Made by a program: the position numbers and the translations under genes
In this document: positions 52,544 through 61,262 of the stretch, in pieces
Position numbering within the stretch: position 1 is the stretch's first letter
Layout: every line of letters begins with the position of its first letter
Notes under the pieces: model-generated
What the model was told of the DNA's origin: nothing
What the model saw: the letters and a program-made list of their open reading frames with translations, nothing else
The model's database searches: none
Assembly: GCF_947502895.1 (NCBI RefSeq)
Contig: NZ_CANNBM010000002.1
Span: 868,001-932,000 of the forward strand
DNA from: an uncultured Sulfitobacter sp.
GTDB lineage: Bacteria; Pseudomonadota; Alphaproteobacteria; Rhodobacterales; Rhodobacteraceae
DNA: 64,000 bases
Direction: 5' to 3'

Positions 52544-54097
52544 TCAGATGATGCTGGCAATGGGCATTTGCTGCAACGTCCATGTCGGATAATCCGAGCG
52601 GACAAGATCGGCGCGTTTAAAGTCAGGCTCGCGCAGGCGAATGCGGTCCAACTGCTTGTTCGCCTCTTCGGGGCGTTCAAGAGCGTGGTTGATGACGAAC
52701 ATGAAGCGGTTGACCGCCTGACAGTTCGCTTTTGATATCTGGGAGTATTTGCCCAGCAGTAAGGCCTGTTCATACCGCCCTGATGCCGTCTCTGCGATGC
52801 AGGCGTGCAGCAGCAGGGACGGACGGCACGGCAGCCCTTCGGAAAGCAACCGCCCACGCCGCGCAGCCTCGATCGAGAGAGAGTTCTGACCCAGTAGCGT
52901 CAGCACATTGGATTTAAAGGCCCAACCCATCGGGTTACTGGGGTTCAGCTCAAGTGCTTTGTCGCACAACATCTGGCCCAGCTTGGGATCACTGTCGTTC
53001 ACAAAAGACTGCTGGCCTGCAAACAGCAGCGCGTAGGAGTTCAGCGGATCATCCATGATCGCTTGCGCGTGCAGTTCGTGATGGTCCAGCGGCTCAAGAA
53101 AACTGTCGGTCAGATGCTCGAAAACGGCTGTATTGCGCAAAAACGCGCGCCACGACAGATATACACCCTTGGGGTGGATTTCATAGGCCGCCCGCAGCAG
53201 CGCGTCCGCCTGCATCAGATCGGATTTGCCAAAAGAAAACAGCAACCGCAGCGCGCGACTGGCCAGACATGTGGCAAATTCGCCTGCTGTTGTCTTCTCT
53301 GCCTGCTGTTCAATCGCATACTGGATTCGCGAAACGCACGATTGCGCCAGACTGCGCAGCCGCCAGACGGCTTCATCATCGCAGTGCAAATCACAGGCCA
53401 CGACCGGCGATTGCCAGAGGGTCCATGAGGCCGAGAGCGTCTCTAGCGTGACAGAAACATTGTGCTGTGCGCCCATCGTGACAGAGGTGAGGCGCAGAAA
53501 TACGCCTGGTCCGGGGCTGCTGGGGCGGTCTGTCTGGCTGGCGTCCAGATCCAGTACACGGTACGCGCCCAGCTCTAGCAGAGAGTGGATCACGTCGTCG
53601 CGGACGAACTTGAGAGTTTGGTCAGATCCCGGACTGTCGTTGCCTTCGGTGACGATCACCAGAATGGGGTGTTCGGTACGCGCATCGCTTTCTGTTGAAA
53701 CGGTGTTTTGGCGTAAATCCCTGATCCAGCTTTCAAATTCGGGGTCACGGATATCCAGATCTTCGCAAATCTCCTGCCCTTGGTCCGATGGGTCAGCTGC
53801 CGCAAGGCGGGTGAGCGCGGGATCAAGCTGTACCCAGCCTGCATCACAAACCAGCGCATTTTTCTCGGCTCCCAGCGCACGGCGCAGATCGGCAAGCGCC
53901 TGCCGCATGGAGCCCGCGGCCTGCTCCGGGCCACGATCACTCCACAGTTTGTCTTGCAACCAAGCGCGCGAGCGTTTGAAATCTTTGGAGAAAGCCAACA
54001 GAGCAATCAGGCCGCGCGTCTTCTTCCCGCGCGGGGTCAAATCCTCTCCGTCCGATCCACGGACACTCACCTGCCCGTATAATGAAACTGTTAACAT
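52544..54097 (-). CDS. Winged-helix/TPR transcriptional regulator (SARP/CadC-like)
   Basis: A 517-residue cytoplasmic protein. Residues about 1-95 form an OmpR/SARP-type winged helix: LTVSLYGQVSVRGSDGEDLTPRGKKTRGLIALLAF, WSDRGPEQAAGSMRQALADLRRAL. A middle region (about 135-250) resembles the adenylate-cyclase/TolB-like part of such regulators. The last half has TPR-like helices (LCDKALELNPSNPMGWAFKSNVLTLLG). No membrane helix is seen. It diverges from the haloperoxidase gene set with 149 bases between starts, so it is the likely local regulator. Direct repeats overlap its start. Confidence 0.82.
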   Translation of the reverse strand: MLTVSLYGQVSVRGSDGEDLTPRGKKTRGLIALLAFSKDFKRSRAWLQDKLWSDRGPEQAAGSMRQALADLRRALGAEKNALVCDAGWVQLDPALTRLAAADPSDQGQEICEDLDIRDPEFESWIRDLRQNTVSTESDARTEHPILVIVTEGNDSPGSDQTLKFVRDDVIHSLLELGAYRVLDLDASQTDRPSSPGPGVFLRLTSVTMGAQHNVSVTLETLSASWTLWQSPVVACDLHCDDEAVWRLRSLAQSCVSRIQYAIEQQAEKTTAGEFATCLASRALRLLFSFGKSDLMQADALLRAAYEIHPKGVYLSWRAFLRNTAVFEHLTDSFLEPLDHHELHAQAIMDDPLNSYALLFAGQQSFVNDSDPKLGQMLCDKALELNPSNPMGWAFKSNVLTLLGQNSLSIEAARRGRLLSEGLPCRPSLLLHACIAETASGRYEQALLLGKYSQISKANCQAVNRFMFVINHALERPEEANKQLDRIRLREPDFKRADLVRSDYPTWTLQQMPIASII

Positions 54098-54119
54098 TTG
54101 TCTCTCCCGAGACTGTTAA
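54087..54119. promoter_or_regulatory. Direct repeat ACTGTTAA around a GTCTC palindrome
   Basis: ACTGTTAA occurs at 54087-54094 and again at 54112-54119, 25 bases apart. Between them lies GTCTC-TCCC-GAGAC (54100-54113). The arrangement covers the start codon of the regulator gene, so it could be an operator for autoregulation and for the divergent haloperoxidase genes. The rest of the divergent region (54120-54246) is AT-rich in part and shows no clear promoter to me. Confidence 0.4.
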
Positions 54120-54246
54120 TACCACTGATCCGACCAAAACGCAAAACTCCTACAACGTGAAAAAAACGTTAAAGGCCAAAGTTGCTGTTTGCAGATGGGA
54201 ATATTGGCGCTCTTATTGGGGTGAAACGACGACAACGGGGGTTATT

Positions 54247-55410
54247 ATGTCATTTTCACTCTATAGCAGCGCAGGATCGGCGGGCAGTGCAGGTTCAGCG
54301 GGCAGCGCGGGCTCGGCCGGATCGGCGGGCAGTGCGGGCAGCGCGGGCAGTGCAGGATCGGCTGGTAGCGCCATGACCAATCACGCAGGCGGGCCGAACA
54401 ATACGCTGATCTCCAGTGCCGTGGCACTGGCGCTGGAAGGTGTTTTGCCCAGCGCACCCAGCCCTATTGATGCGGTCACCCCCGTAACAAGCGGGCCAGA
54501 TGCACTGGAACGGATGAACCCGATTTTTCGACGGCTGATCTATCTTGAGCATTTGAACGCTGACGTCACAGTTGCGGGTACACCTGCGCCCGCGCCATCC
54601 GACGCGACCAAAACAGTATCCAACGGCACGGTCGCCCTGAACGGTGCAGCGGTTTTTGATCTGTTCGGACCGGTTGAAGGCACTGTATTTGATGCACAGG
54701 CCGACGCGGTAATTCGCGCCAAGGATTTGCGCGGTGACAGGCTGGCCGAGATCGTTTTGCAGCAATCAGATGTTCTGAGCTTTTACGGCGGACTGTTACA
54801 GCTCAATGGGATATCCCAGCCTTGGGCGCTGGAACTGCTCCGCTCGGTCCTTGAGGCGGCGATGAGCGTGGTGGCACAGATCAAATATGCCGTCCCCGTT
54901 GCGCGCCCGATTGACCTCATGCGCGATGCGGCCCCTGTGATCCAGACACCACAACATTCGACCATGCCCAGTGGCCATGCCGCCGAAGGCTTTGCCGGCG
55001 CATATGTGCTGAGCCGTCTGGCAGGTCATAGCGATGCAGACACGCTGAGCGAGGCCAATCTGTTTATGCGCATGGCCACGCGCATCGCGGAAAACCGCAC
55101 CGTTGCGGGCGTTCATTTCCCGATGGACAGCATGGCGGGGGCCTGTCTGGGCATCACGCTGGGACGCATCTATGCTGCCAAGCTGGGCATTGCGGGCCTG
55201 CCAGCAGCCGCCGAAGGCTTTTCGGTGGATGCAACCAAATTCGGCAATCAGGACTTTACCGCACCTGCCTTTGACACGGTCGTCAACACAACTGCCGCAA
55301 CCCCTTCCGGACTTGCTTGGCTCACGCGGACGGCCCCGCTGACATTGCCCGCTGCCACGGACGAGCTGAAGGATTTGCGCAGCCGTGCAGAAAAGGATCT
55401 GGCGCTATGA
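54247..55410 (+). CDS. PAP2/vanadium chloroperoxidase-like protein with Ser-Ala-Gly repeat N-terminus
   Basis: A 387-residue protein. Residues 8-42 are eleven Ser-Ala-Gly repeats plus Ser-Ala. The catalytic domain has the complete PAP2/vanadium haloperoxidase signature: Lys213-X6-Arg220-Pro, Pro241-Ser-Gly-His244 in STMPSGHAAEGF, and Arg284-X5-His290-X3-Asp294 in NRTVAGVHFPMD. No signal peptide or membrane helix is visible, which favours a soluble haloperoxidase over a membrane phosphatase. The ATG at 54247 follows GGGGG; an ATG at 54373 after the repeats is a weaker alternative. It overlaps the next gene by 4 bases. Confidence 0.83.
   Translation: MSFSLYSSAGSAGSAGSAGSAGSAGSAGSAGSAGSAGSAGSAMTNHAGGPNNTLISSAVALALEGVLPSAPSPIDAVTPVTSGPDALERMNPIFRRLIYLEHLNADVTVAGTPAPAPSDATKTVSNGTVALNGAAVFDLFGPVEGTVFDAQADAVIRAKDLRGDRLAEIVLQQSDVLSFYGGLLQLNGISQPWALELLRSVLEAAMSVVAQIKYAVPVARPIDLMRDAAPVIQTPQHSTMPSGHAAEGFAGAYVLSRLAGHSDADTLSEANLFMRMATRIAENRTVAGVHFPMDSMAGACLGITLGRIYAAKLGIAGLPAAAEGFSVDATKFGNQDFTAPAFDTVVNTTAATPSGLAWLTRTAPLTLPAATDELKDLRSRAEKDLAL
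54268..54372 (+). repeat. Ser-Ala-Gly coding repeat tract
   Basis: Eleven 9-base units plus a partial one, each encoding Ser-Ala-Gly. The units use four different Ser codons, three Ala codons (a fourth, GCC, also occurs) and three Gly codons, so the DNA copies differ while the protein repeat is perfect. Confidence 0.95.
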
Positions 55411-57329
55411 CCAAGTGGTCAGAACCGTTGCCCCTGCCGAAGGGTATGCTTGACCCTTCGACAGCAAGCCTTCTGGTGCTTTCGGATCAATCAGCCCAGC
55501 CCAGGTATCTGGATGTGGCACAATTGGCCGAACAGATTGCGGGTTTCGGCAAAAACATTGCCGAAGCGCCCGAGCAGGCCACAGCCGAACTGTTCAGCCA
55601 GTTGGCAGATGCCGTGCTGGAACGCACAGAGGTCGAAGAGGGTTTTGTCAGGCTGCCGCGCAGCAACAAAAAGAGCGGGCTGCACCCATCGGGCCTTCTG
55701 GGGCCAGTGATTTCGCGCGATGCGATCCACGGGGCTGATGGGGTCGCCGAAGGATTCGAAGCATTCAGCGGGGGCAGCCCGTTTCGCGCACCACAGCAAA
55801 CCGCGCAAAAATCGATCCAGAAATCCAGCCCGTACAAGGCTGCTGCTGGCAAGACAGTCGCGATGGGGATCGCAGATTTCTCTATCGCGTTTTTAAACCG
55901 ACGCTTCCGCAAGGCAGACGGCTATTCGCGGTTTGAAATGCTCTGGATACAGGACCGTGTTCCATTGGATGCGTTCAAGCCGATGTTTCCAACCTATACG
56001 TTGCTGGGCCTTGGCACCTTCTTGATGCGTCATGACATTGACGCGCTGATCGATCATTTCACCAAAAATGGCGTGCTGGACGAAGACGCTGCCTATGGCG
56101 CTTTTTCAAAGCCGCCTTTAGGGATGCAGGACAGTTGGGCGCTGCGCGAAGGGCATGGCACGGCGATACTGGATCACATGGCCGGAGCTGATCCAGGGAC
56201 GCATGACACCGATCGCCCGCTTTACGGGGTCGAGCTGCCGACATCGGTGCTGCTGGACACCTCGGGGCAACAATTGCTGCCGCCTTTGCTGCTGGGGCTT
56301 GCAGCGATTGCTGTGACGTCGCTGTTTTTCAGCCCTGCGGCAGGCAGTGCCGGCATGATCGCAGGGGCGCCTTTGGTCATTAATGCCAGTCTGGCGTTTA
56401 CGGGCGGGCCTGACAACGGCACAGGCCAGAGTGGTTTTGCCACATTGCTGGGGGATACAATGACGGCCCTGCAAACTCTGCCCCACGAGAGCCTGGCCCT
56501 GACCATCCCCACTGGCAACCACCGGCAGGACCGTGTGCATGGACGGCTGGCTGGCGGCAGGATGGAGCATATCGCATGGGGCCTGCCCCCCGATGATCTG
56601 ACCCCCAGCAGCGTCGAGATCTTTGTGAGGGATGGCACTCCGCTCGAACAATTCGAGCTGACCTTGCCAGGCGCGGCCCCGTTAACGCTGTCAGCATCGG
56701 CAATCCCTGCGCCCGGATTTTATGCTGATCTGGTCCAGAACGGACAGATCATTGCGCGACTGGCCCATCCGACAGGATTTGGACCAGACCACTATACCCT
56801 GACCGTCGCGCCAACTGCGCGGCGCGATATGACCCATCCTGTGGCCCCGTCAGGCACTTGGGATCTTGGCCTGAAATCATGCGGTGCTGCAATTGATCTT
56901 TGGGTGCGCCGCGATGACCGTCTGGAAGGGTTTAACAGCACGGGCCGCCAGTCATGGTTCGTGGACGCCGCCTATCTGCTGCTGGACGATAACGGTGATT
57001 TACTGGACATTGACGTGCCCCGCACGGGTGCGCCTGCCCTCAAGGTCCACCGCGAGGGGACCGGATCCGTCCTGCTGGATGCCCTCAACGGTGGTGCGAA
57101 CGGCATTATCGGCGTCGCAGGCCTGCAAAACGGTGGCAGCCAGCCTTACCGCTTCAGCGGCGCGCGACGCGCGCCCAATGCGCAATCGGTTGAAGCCGCA
57201 GTGGCAGAGGTCAGCCGTCTGCGCGGCGGGCCGATTGCTGCCGCGCGGCGCAGCGGCACGGTGACACGGCCTGCCGGCACCTCCATCGCCTCTGCGATCT
57301 ATGCCCGACAGTTTGCAGATACCATTTAG
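55407..57329 (+). CDS. Divergent subtilisin-like (S8) protease-type protein
   Basis: A 640-residue protein without signal peptide. By motif order I read it as a distant S8 subtilase: Asp157 in MGIADFSIAF, His250 in REGHGTAILDHMAG, Asn326 in PLVINASLAF, Asn371 in IPTGNHRQDR and Ser626 in PAGTSIASAIYAR. The region LYGVELPTSVLLDTSG, GRQSWFVDAAYLL and an AAARRSGT before the serine also follow the usual order. A large insert separates Asn371 and Ser626. It overlaps the haloperoxidase-like gene by 4 bases and ends before a strong terminator. Activity is not certain. Confidence 0.65.
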   Translation: MTKWSEPLPLPKGMLDPSTASLLVLSDQSAQPRYLDVAQLAEQIAGFGKNIAEAPEQATAELFSQLADAVLERTEVEEGFVRLPRSNKKSGLHPSGLLGPVISRDAIHGADGVAEGFEAFSGGSPFRAPQQTAQKSIQKSSPYKAAAGKTVAMGIADFSIAFLNRRFRKADGYSRFEMLWIQDRVPLDAFKPMFPTYTLLGLGTFLMRHDIDALIDHFTKNGVLDEDAAYGAFSKPPLGMQDSWALREGHGTAILDHMAGADPGTHDTDRPLYGVELPTSVLLDTSGQQLLPPLLLGLAAIAVTSLFFSPAAGSAGMIAGAPLVINASLAFTGGPDNGTGQSGFATLLGDTMTALQTLPHESLALTIPTGNHRQDRVHGRLAGGRMEHIAWGLPPDDLTPSSVEIFVRDGTPLEQFELTLPGAAPLTLSASAIPAPGFYADLVQNGQIIARLAHPTGFGPDHYTLTVAPTARRDMTHPVAPSGTWDLGLKSCGAAIDLWVRRDDRLEGFNSTGRQSWFVDAAYLLLDDNGDLLDIDVPRTGAPALKVHREGTGSVLLDALNGGANGIIGVAGLQNGGSQPYRFSGARRAPNAQSVEAAVAEVSRLRGGPIAAARRSGTVTRPAGTSIASAIYARQFADTI

Positions 57330-57362
57330 ATACATACCAAACCTCCCTGACCTGCCCCGCTC

Positions 57363-57389
57363 AGCCCCATGCTGCGCGGGGCTTTTTTT
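57363..57389 (+). terminator. Intrinsic terminator after the S8-like gene
   Basis: Stem AGCCCC (57363-57368) with GGGGCT (57378-57383), a 9-base loop, and a run of seven T. It ends the first haloperoxidase transcript; the genes from 57503 need read-through or their own promoter in 57390-57502. Confidence 0.85.
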
Positions 57390-57502
57390 ATGCCTGACAG
57401 AGCAGATTTTGACGCCTTTTCACGGCGCATTCACGGCCGCCTGACACGTGACTGACGCCCTGTGTCTAGCCTGAGGACATCTGCACCAAAGGAGATACCG
57501 AA

Positions 57503-58018
57503 ATGCCATATAAAATCCTCATGCGGAACGTGCTGACACTGGCAGAATACGCAACGCCGACAAATGTTCTATCCATCGGGTGTGAACGCCTCATCGTGGA
57601 ACGGCGCGAAGCGGATGGTGCCCATCTGACCATCACAGAGGCCGGAAAATGCGATCCTTCCGAGATTGATCCGCCCAAAAACCTCAAACTGGGCAATACG
57701 CTGGTGGGCACGCTGATCCGCAGCGATCTGGCGCGCAACCGCGAGACATTCATCTTTAACCGTGATGTTCCAGCCGGATTGGTCGGCGATATGCCCTCTG
57801 CCTTCTTTCCCGGCGATGGCTGCGTCGAGGTTGAGTGGACGGGCAGCCGCGCCACGCTGCGCGCTTCGGGCCGACATCTGCACGGGCTGAGCGAGACAGG
57901 CGTCGTGATCCACAAGTGCGAGCCGTTCGAGGACCCTAGCGAGGGTCTCACGTGGCTGTTCGACGCCATTCGTGTGCCGTGGTCCGGCGAAGAGACACCC
58001 AATACCGAGGAGCTATAA
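57503..58018 (+). CDS. Unrecognised 171-residue protein upstream of the bromoperoxidase gene
   Basis: A soluble, slightly acidic protein with no signal peptide, helix or motif that I recognise. It has two separated cysteines in SIGCERLIVE and EAGKCDPSE, another in GDGCVEVEW and one in VIHKCEPFE. AAGGAG stands before the ATG, so translation is well supported. It ends three bases before the bromoperoxidase gene, which suggests a partner or maturation role, but there is no direct evidence for this. Confidence 0.75.
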   Translation: MPYKILMRNVLTLAEYATPTNVLSIGCERLIVERREADGAHLTITEAGKCDPSEIDPPKNLKLGNTLVGTLIRSDLARNRETFIFNRDVPAGLVGDMPSAFFPGDGCVEVEWTGSRATLRASGRHLHGLSETGVVIHKCEPFEDPSEGLTWLFDAIRVPWSGEETPNTEEL

Positions 58019-58021
58019 GCC

Positions 58022-60064
58022 ATGACAATTTCGCACCCAAAGCCACAGCCCAATGGCAGCGCACGCCGCCAATACTCACAGCAGCAACGCGCCAGTGCTG
58101 CGGTGCAGGCCAACGCCCGCCCCTTGTTGCCTACCACCGCCAATGGCGAAGAGGCCGCGCATACAGACAGCTGGCCATTCCAGTTTACCAAAGGGCTGCC
58201 CCATGACGCACGGGGGTTCGTCGCACCCGAGGCATACCGCCAGTTTGTCCATGCGATCAACGCGCCCTCGCCCTATTCTTCAACCGCGCCATTTGACGTA
58301 CCACTGGGACCGCGCGATGCCTTGGGCGCATTGCCGCCAGAGCGGGATTTTGACGATACCGGACTACAACACACATTCCATTGCACAGGCCCCGAAGGCA
58401 CGCCGCTGCACGTGCGCAACTGGGAAAGCCCGCGTTCGGGCCATGTTGCGGATTTGCAGGGGGCGGATGCGGATGATTTGCCAATGCCGCCCGCCCCGTC
58501 GGCAGGCACGGACGAGTTGACGGCAGAAATGGCCGAAGTCTACGGCCTTGCCCTGCTGCGCGATGTACCTTTCACCGCCATTCGCAATTCCGACCAAACG
58601 CCTGGTGCTGCGGGCAGCAGCCCTGAATCGGTACAGGCCGCGCTGAACCAGTTGCCGTGGTTTCGCCCTGAAGAGCCTGTGACAGGCATTTTCGCCGATA
58701 TCGGAGAGCCGCTGAGCGAGCCCGAGAAAGCCCGTCGCGCGGCACGGCTGCGCGGGCGCAGCGCGCTGGACGGTCATTCAATTTTCCGCGGCTCTGCCCC
58801 TGGTTCTATGACTGGACCTTATATTTCACAGTTCATGCTGGCGGGAACGACTAAAAACCCGATGGACGGCTTTATCAAATACGGGGTTCAGACCATCTCG
58901 CAGAAGATCGCCACGTTTAAGCCGCGTCTGGACTATATGGGCGATTGGCACAGCTGGCTGGATGTGCAGAACGGCGCCAACCCGCGCAGGCTTCAGGAAC
59001 TGGGCGGCTATGCCGAATGTCTGGAGGAGATGCCGCCCAGCGAATTGCCGCCCCGCTTTATCGCGACGCCGCGCGATCTGGCGTCATATGTACGAATTGA
59101 CGCGCTGTATCAGGCCTATCTGAACGCAGCATTGATGTTGCTGGGCAAGGCGACATTCGACACCGGCATGCCCTCGGGCAAGAAAGACAGCCAGCGCGGC
59201 AGCTTTGCCACCTTTGGCGATCCACATCTGCTGGCACTGCTCACCGAGGTTTCCTCACGCGGGCTGAAACTGGTGCGGCGTCAGAAATTCAACTACCACC
59301 GCCGCGCACGGCCCGAGCGTCTGGGCGCGATGCTAACGCTGGTGGCCAACAACGATCTGGACGGCTTGCCCGCCTGTGCGCGCCAGAACCTGATCCGTAT
59401 GCATGGCGAATTGCATCACACAGGCCTGTTGGACCAGATCAACGCCCACAACATGCAGCAGCTTTCCCACGCAGGAAACCCTCTGGAAAACCGCGGCAAT
59501 ATCGGGGAGCGAAGCCTACTGCTGCCTATGGCCTTTATTGAGGGATCGCCCATGCATCCCGCGTATGGCGCGGGCCATGCCACTGTGGCGGGCGCCTGTG
59601 TAACCATCCTCAAAGCCTTCTTCCAGATGTTCAAAAGCGAAAGCAGCTGGGAGCCGTTGACGCTGGCCGATATTGGTATGGATATGATCTATGAGGCGGA
59701 AGATGATGGCAGTGCGCTGCGCGACAGCGGCGACCTTGCCAGCGAGATCACCGTTGAAGGCGAATTGAACAAACTCGCGGCCAATATCTCCATCGGGCGC
59801 AATATGGCCGGTGTTCACTACTACTCCGATTACCACGACAGCCTGCGTCTGGGCGAGCGGTTGGCAGTCAGTATTCTGGAAGAGCAAATGTTCACCTACC
59901 CCGAGCCTTGGGACATGCGCCTGCACGGCTTTGACGGGGAGCAGATCACAATCCGCAATATGGCCACAGCAGGTGGGCTGAAACCGCAAGTAGATATTGC
60001 CGGTCAAGACTATCGCGAATGGCTCGGAATAGGCACCCACCGCGTAGCACACGCCTACGTGTAA
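58022..60064 (+). CDS. Vanadium-dependent haloperoxidase, bromoperoxidase type
   Basis: A 680-residue enzyme related to algal and cyanobacterial bromoperoxidases, which oxidise halides with hydrogen peroxide. The vanadate-binding residues are Lys422 and Arg430 in QKFNYHRRARPE, His512 in SPMHPAYGAGHA, Gly518-His519, and Arg593 and His599 in GRNMAGVHYYSDY. The position before Gly518 is Ala517, where I remember Ser in the algal enzymes. FRGSAPGSMTGPYISQF and PCARQ-like segments also fit. No signal peptide is seen. It is the second gene after an unknown 171-residue protein. A strong hairpin follows. Confidence 0.9.
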   Translation: MTISHPKPQPNGSARRQYSQQQRASAAVQANARPLLPTTANGEEAAHTDSWPFQFTKGLPHDARGFVAPEAYRQFVHAINAPSPYSSTAPFDVPLGPRDALGALPPERDFDDTGLQHTFHCTGPEGTPLHVRNWESPRSGHVADLQGADADDLPMPPAPSAGTDELTAEMAEVYGLALLRDVPFTAIRNSDQTPGAAGSSPESVQAALNQLPWFRPEEPVTGIFADIGEPLSEPEKARRAARLRGRSALDGHSIFRGSAPGSMTGPYISQFMLAGTTKNPMDGFIKYGVQTISQKIATFKPRLDYMGDWHSWLDVQNGANPRRLQELGGYAECLEEMPPSELPPRFIATPRDLASYVRIDALYQAYLNAALMLLGKATFDTGMPSGKKDSQRGSFATFGDPHLLALLTEVSSRGLKLVRRQKFNYHRRARPERLGAMLTLVANNDLDGLPACARQNLIRMHGELHHTGLLDQINAHNMQQLSHAGNPLENRGNIGERSLLLPMAFIEGSPMHPAYGAGHATVAGACVTILKAFFQMFKSESSWEPLTLADIGMDMIYEAEDDGSALRDSGDLASEITVEGELNKLAANISIGRNMAGVHYYSDYHDSLRLGERLAVSILEEQMFTYPEPWDMRLHGFDGEQITIRNMATAGGLKPQVDIAGQDYREWLGIGTHRVAHAYV

Positions 60065-60069
60065 TGCCT

Positions 60070-60103
60070 GCGTCGGGCCGTCCTCCTCCCTGCGGCCCGA
60101 CGC
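60070..60103 (+). other. Strong hairpin after the bromoperoxidase gene
   Basis: A perfect 11-base stem, 60070-60080 with 60093-60103, with a 12-base pyrimidine-rich loop. No T-run follows and the next gene starts 29 bases later, so it may stabilise or attenuate the message. Confidence 0.55.
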
Positions 60104-60131
60104 CCATCGCCCATGTTTCAGGATTAAGATT

Positions 60132-60842
60132 ATGACCGACCAGACCGTTACAATTGGACCGATCCCCCCTGGCGGGCTGCCTGTTGCCCCAGAGCCCTTT
60201 ATTCCTCGCGGCCACAGCTATTCCCGCCAAGCGGCATATTTTGTCTCCGCCATGTCTACGTTATTTGTCTTGGGGCTTTTGGGCTATCTGTTCTACTCGG
60301 CCTACATGCAATCCAGCCAGATTTTCTCGCTCAACGGGGACGGCGCGGCCGTACTCAAAAGCGGCGATGCACTCCACCCCAGCTTTATGGAGCTGGAGTA
60401 CCAAAAGCTGAAGAACGCACGTATCGGTCATGCATTACTCTACCGGTTTTCGATCTCGGTCGCAGCGATTGTTGTCTCGCTCACCACGATTGTTCTGGGC
60501 AGTGTGCTGATCTTTGATCGCGTCTATTCCTCGGACGCCAACAAAGCAGGTGTAAATCACAAAAGCGGGCTCAGCCTGAGCGCAGAGAGCTCATTCCCCG
60601 GAATGATAATGATATTTCTGGGCACGTTCTCACTGCTGTTCAGCGTCTATTACGCAGGACCGGGCGCACCCAGCATCACGACAACTGATGTCCCTGTTTT
60701 CACCCGCGATCTCAACATTGATCGGTATAAACGAAACATCAACTCGACCATTTCGACGAATGTCGTGACCGAGGAAGCGCGCCCTACCACGTTGCCTGCG
60801 CCAGATCCACAGCCCGAAGCCATCACGCCAACCCAAGACTAG
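60132..60842 (+). CDS. Three-helix membrane protein of the haloperoxidase locus
   Basis: A 236-residue inner-membrane protein I do not recognise. The N-terminus is Pro/Gly-rich; helices lie at about 36-59, 105-128 and 156-175. The C-terminal 60 residues are soluble and end in a Pro/Thr-rich tail. There are no catalytic motifs. The spacing and strand place it in the haloperoxidase gene set, where it might anchor or export components. A gap of 10 bases separates it from the next gene. Confidence 0.75.
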   Translation: MTDQTVTIGPIPPGGLPVAPEPFIPRGHSYSRQAAYFVSAMSTLFVLGLLGYLFYSAYMQSSQIFSLNGDGAAVLKSGDALHPSFMELEYQKLKNARIGHALLYRFSISVAAIVVSLTTIVLGSVLIFDRVYSSDANKAGVNHKSGLSLSAESSFPGMIMIFLGTFSLLFSVYYAGPGAPSITTTDVPVFTRDLNIDRYKRNINSTISTNVVTEEARPTTLPAPDPQPEAITPTQD

Positions 60843-60852
60843 GAAAAAACCG

Positions 60853-61161
60853 ATGAAGCAATATTTGATCCCCTTGCTGCTCATCGCGGCCCCTGTCAGC
60901 GCGAACGAAGATCTCGCCCAACAGGCCCTGACGTGCCTCGTTAAGGAAGTGTCCCCCGAGATTTACGCGAGCAATAACTGCAAATCATTTCGGAACGGGA
61001 TGCGATATGCGCAGCAGCGGATCGGCGCGGTACAACAGGGCAACGGTCCGATCCAAAAATTCCAGCAAAAGCTGCGACCAAACGACAGCCAGCAGTTTTA
61101 TGATCAGCTGAACGAGCGTGCGCTGTCAGCTTCACCAGTGCAGCGAGACTACCTGCAATGA
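60853..61161 (+). CDS. Small secreted protein of the haloperoxidase locus
   Basis: A 102-residue protein with a Sec signal peptide (MKQYLIPLLLIAAPVSA, then NE). The mature part has two cysteines (28 and 43) in positions suited to a disulfide, and helical stretches rich in Gln. No known family recognised. It is the last gene of the locus, probably periplasmic. The 101 bases after it hold only a weak inverted repeat (61174-61204). Confidence 0.72.
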   Translation: MKQYLIPLLLIAAPVSANEDLAQQALTCLVKEVSPEIYASNNCKSFRNGMRYAQQRIGAVQQGNGPIQKFQQKLRPNDSQQFYDQLNERALSASPVQRDYLQ

Positions 61162-61262
61162 GTATAGCTTGAACACAGACCCTAGGGGCAACTGCCGATC
61201 TGTGCGCCTTCTCGGAGTGATAACAAACTGGACGCAGTACGATTTTGGCAGCACACAGGCAG

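Noticed and set aside
54268..54372. Simple DNA microsatellite or CRISPR repeat
   Set aside because: The nucleotide units differ from each other in most third positions and Ser codons; only the encoded peptide is regular, so it is a coding repeat.
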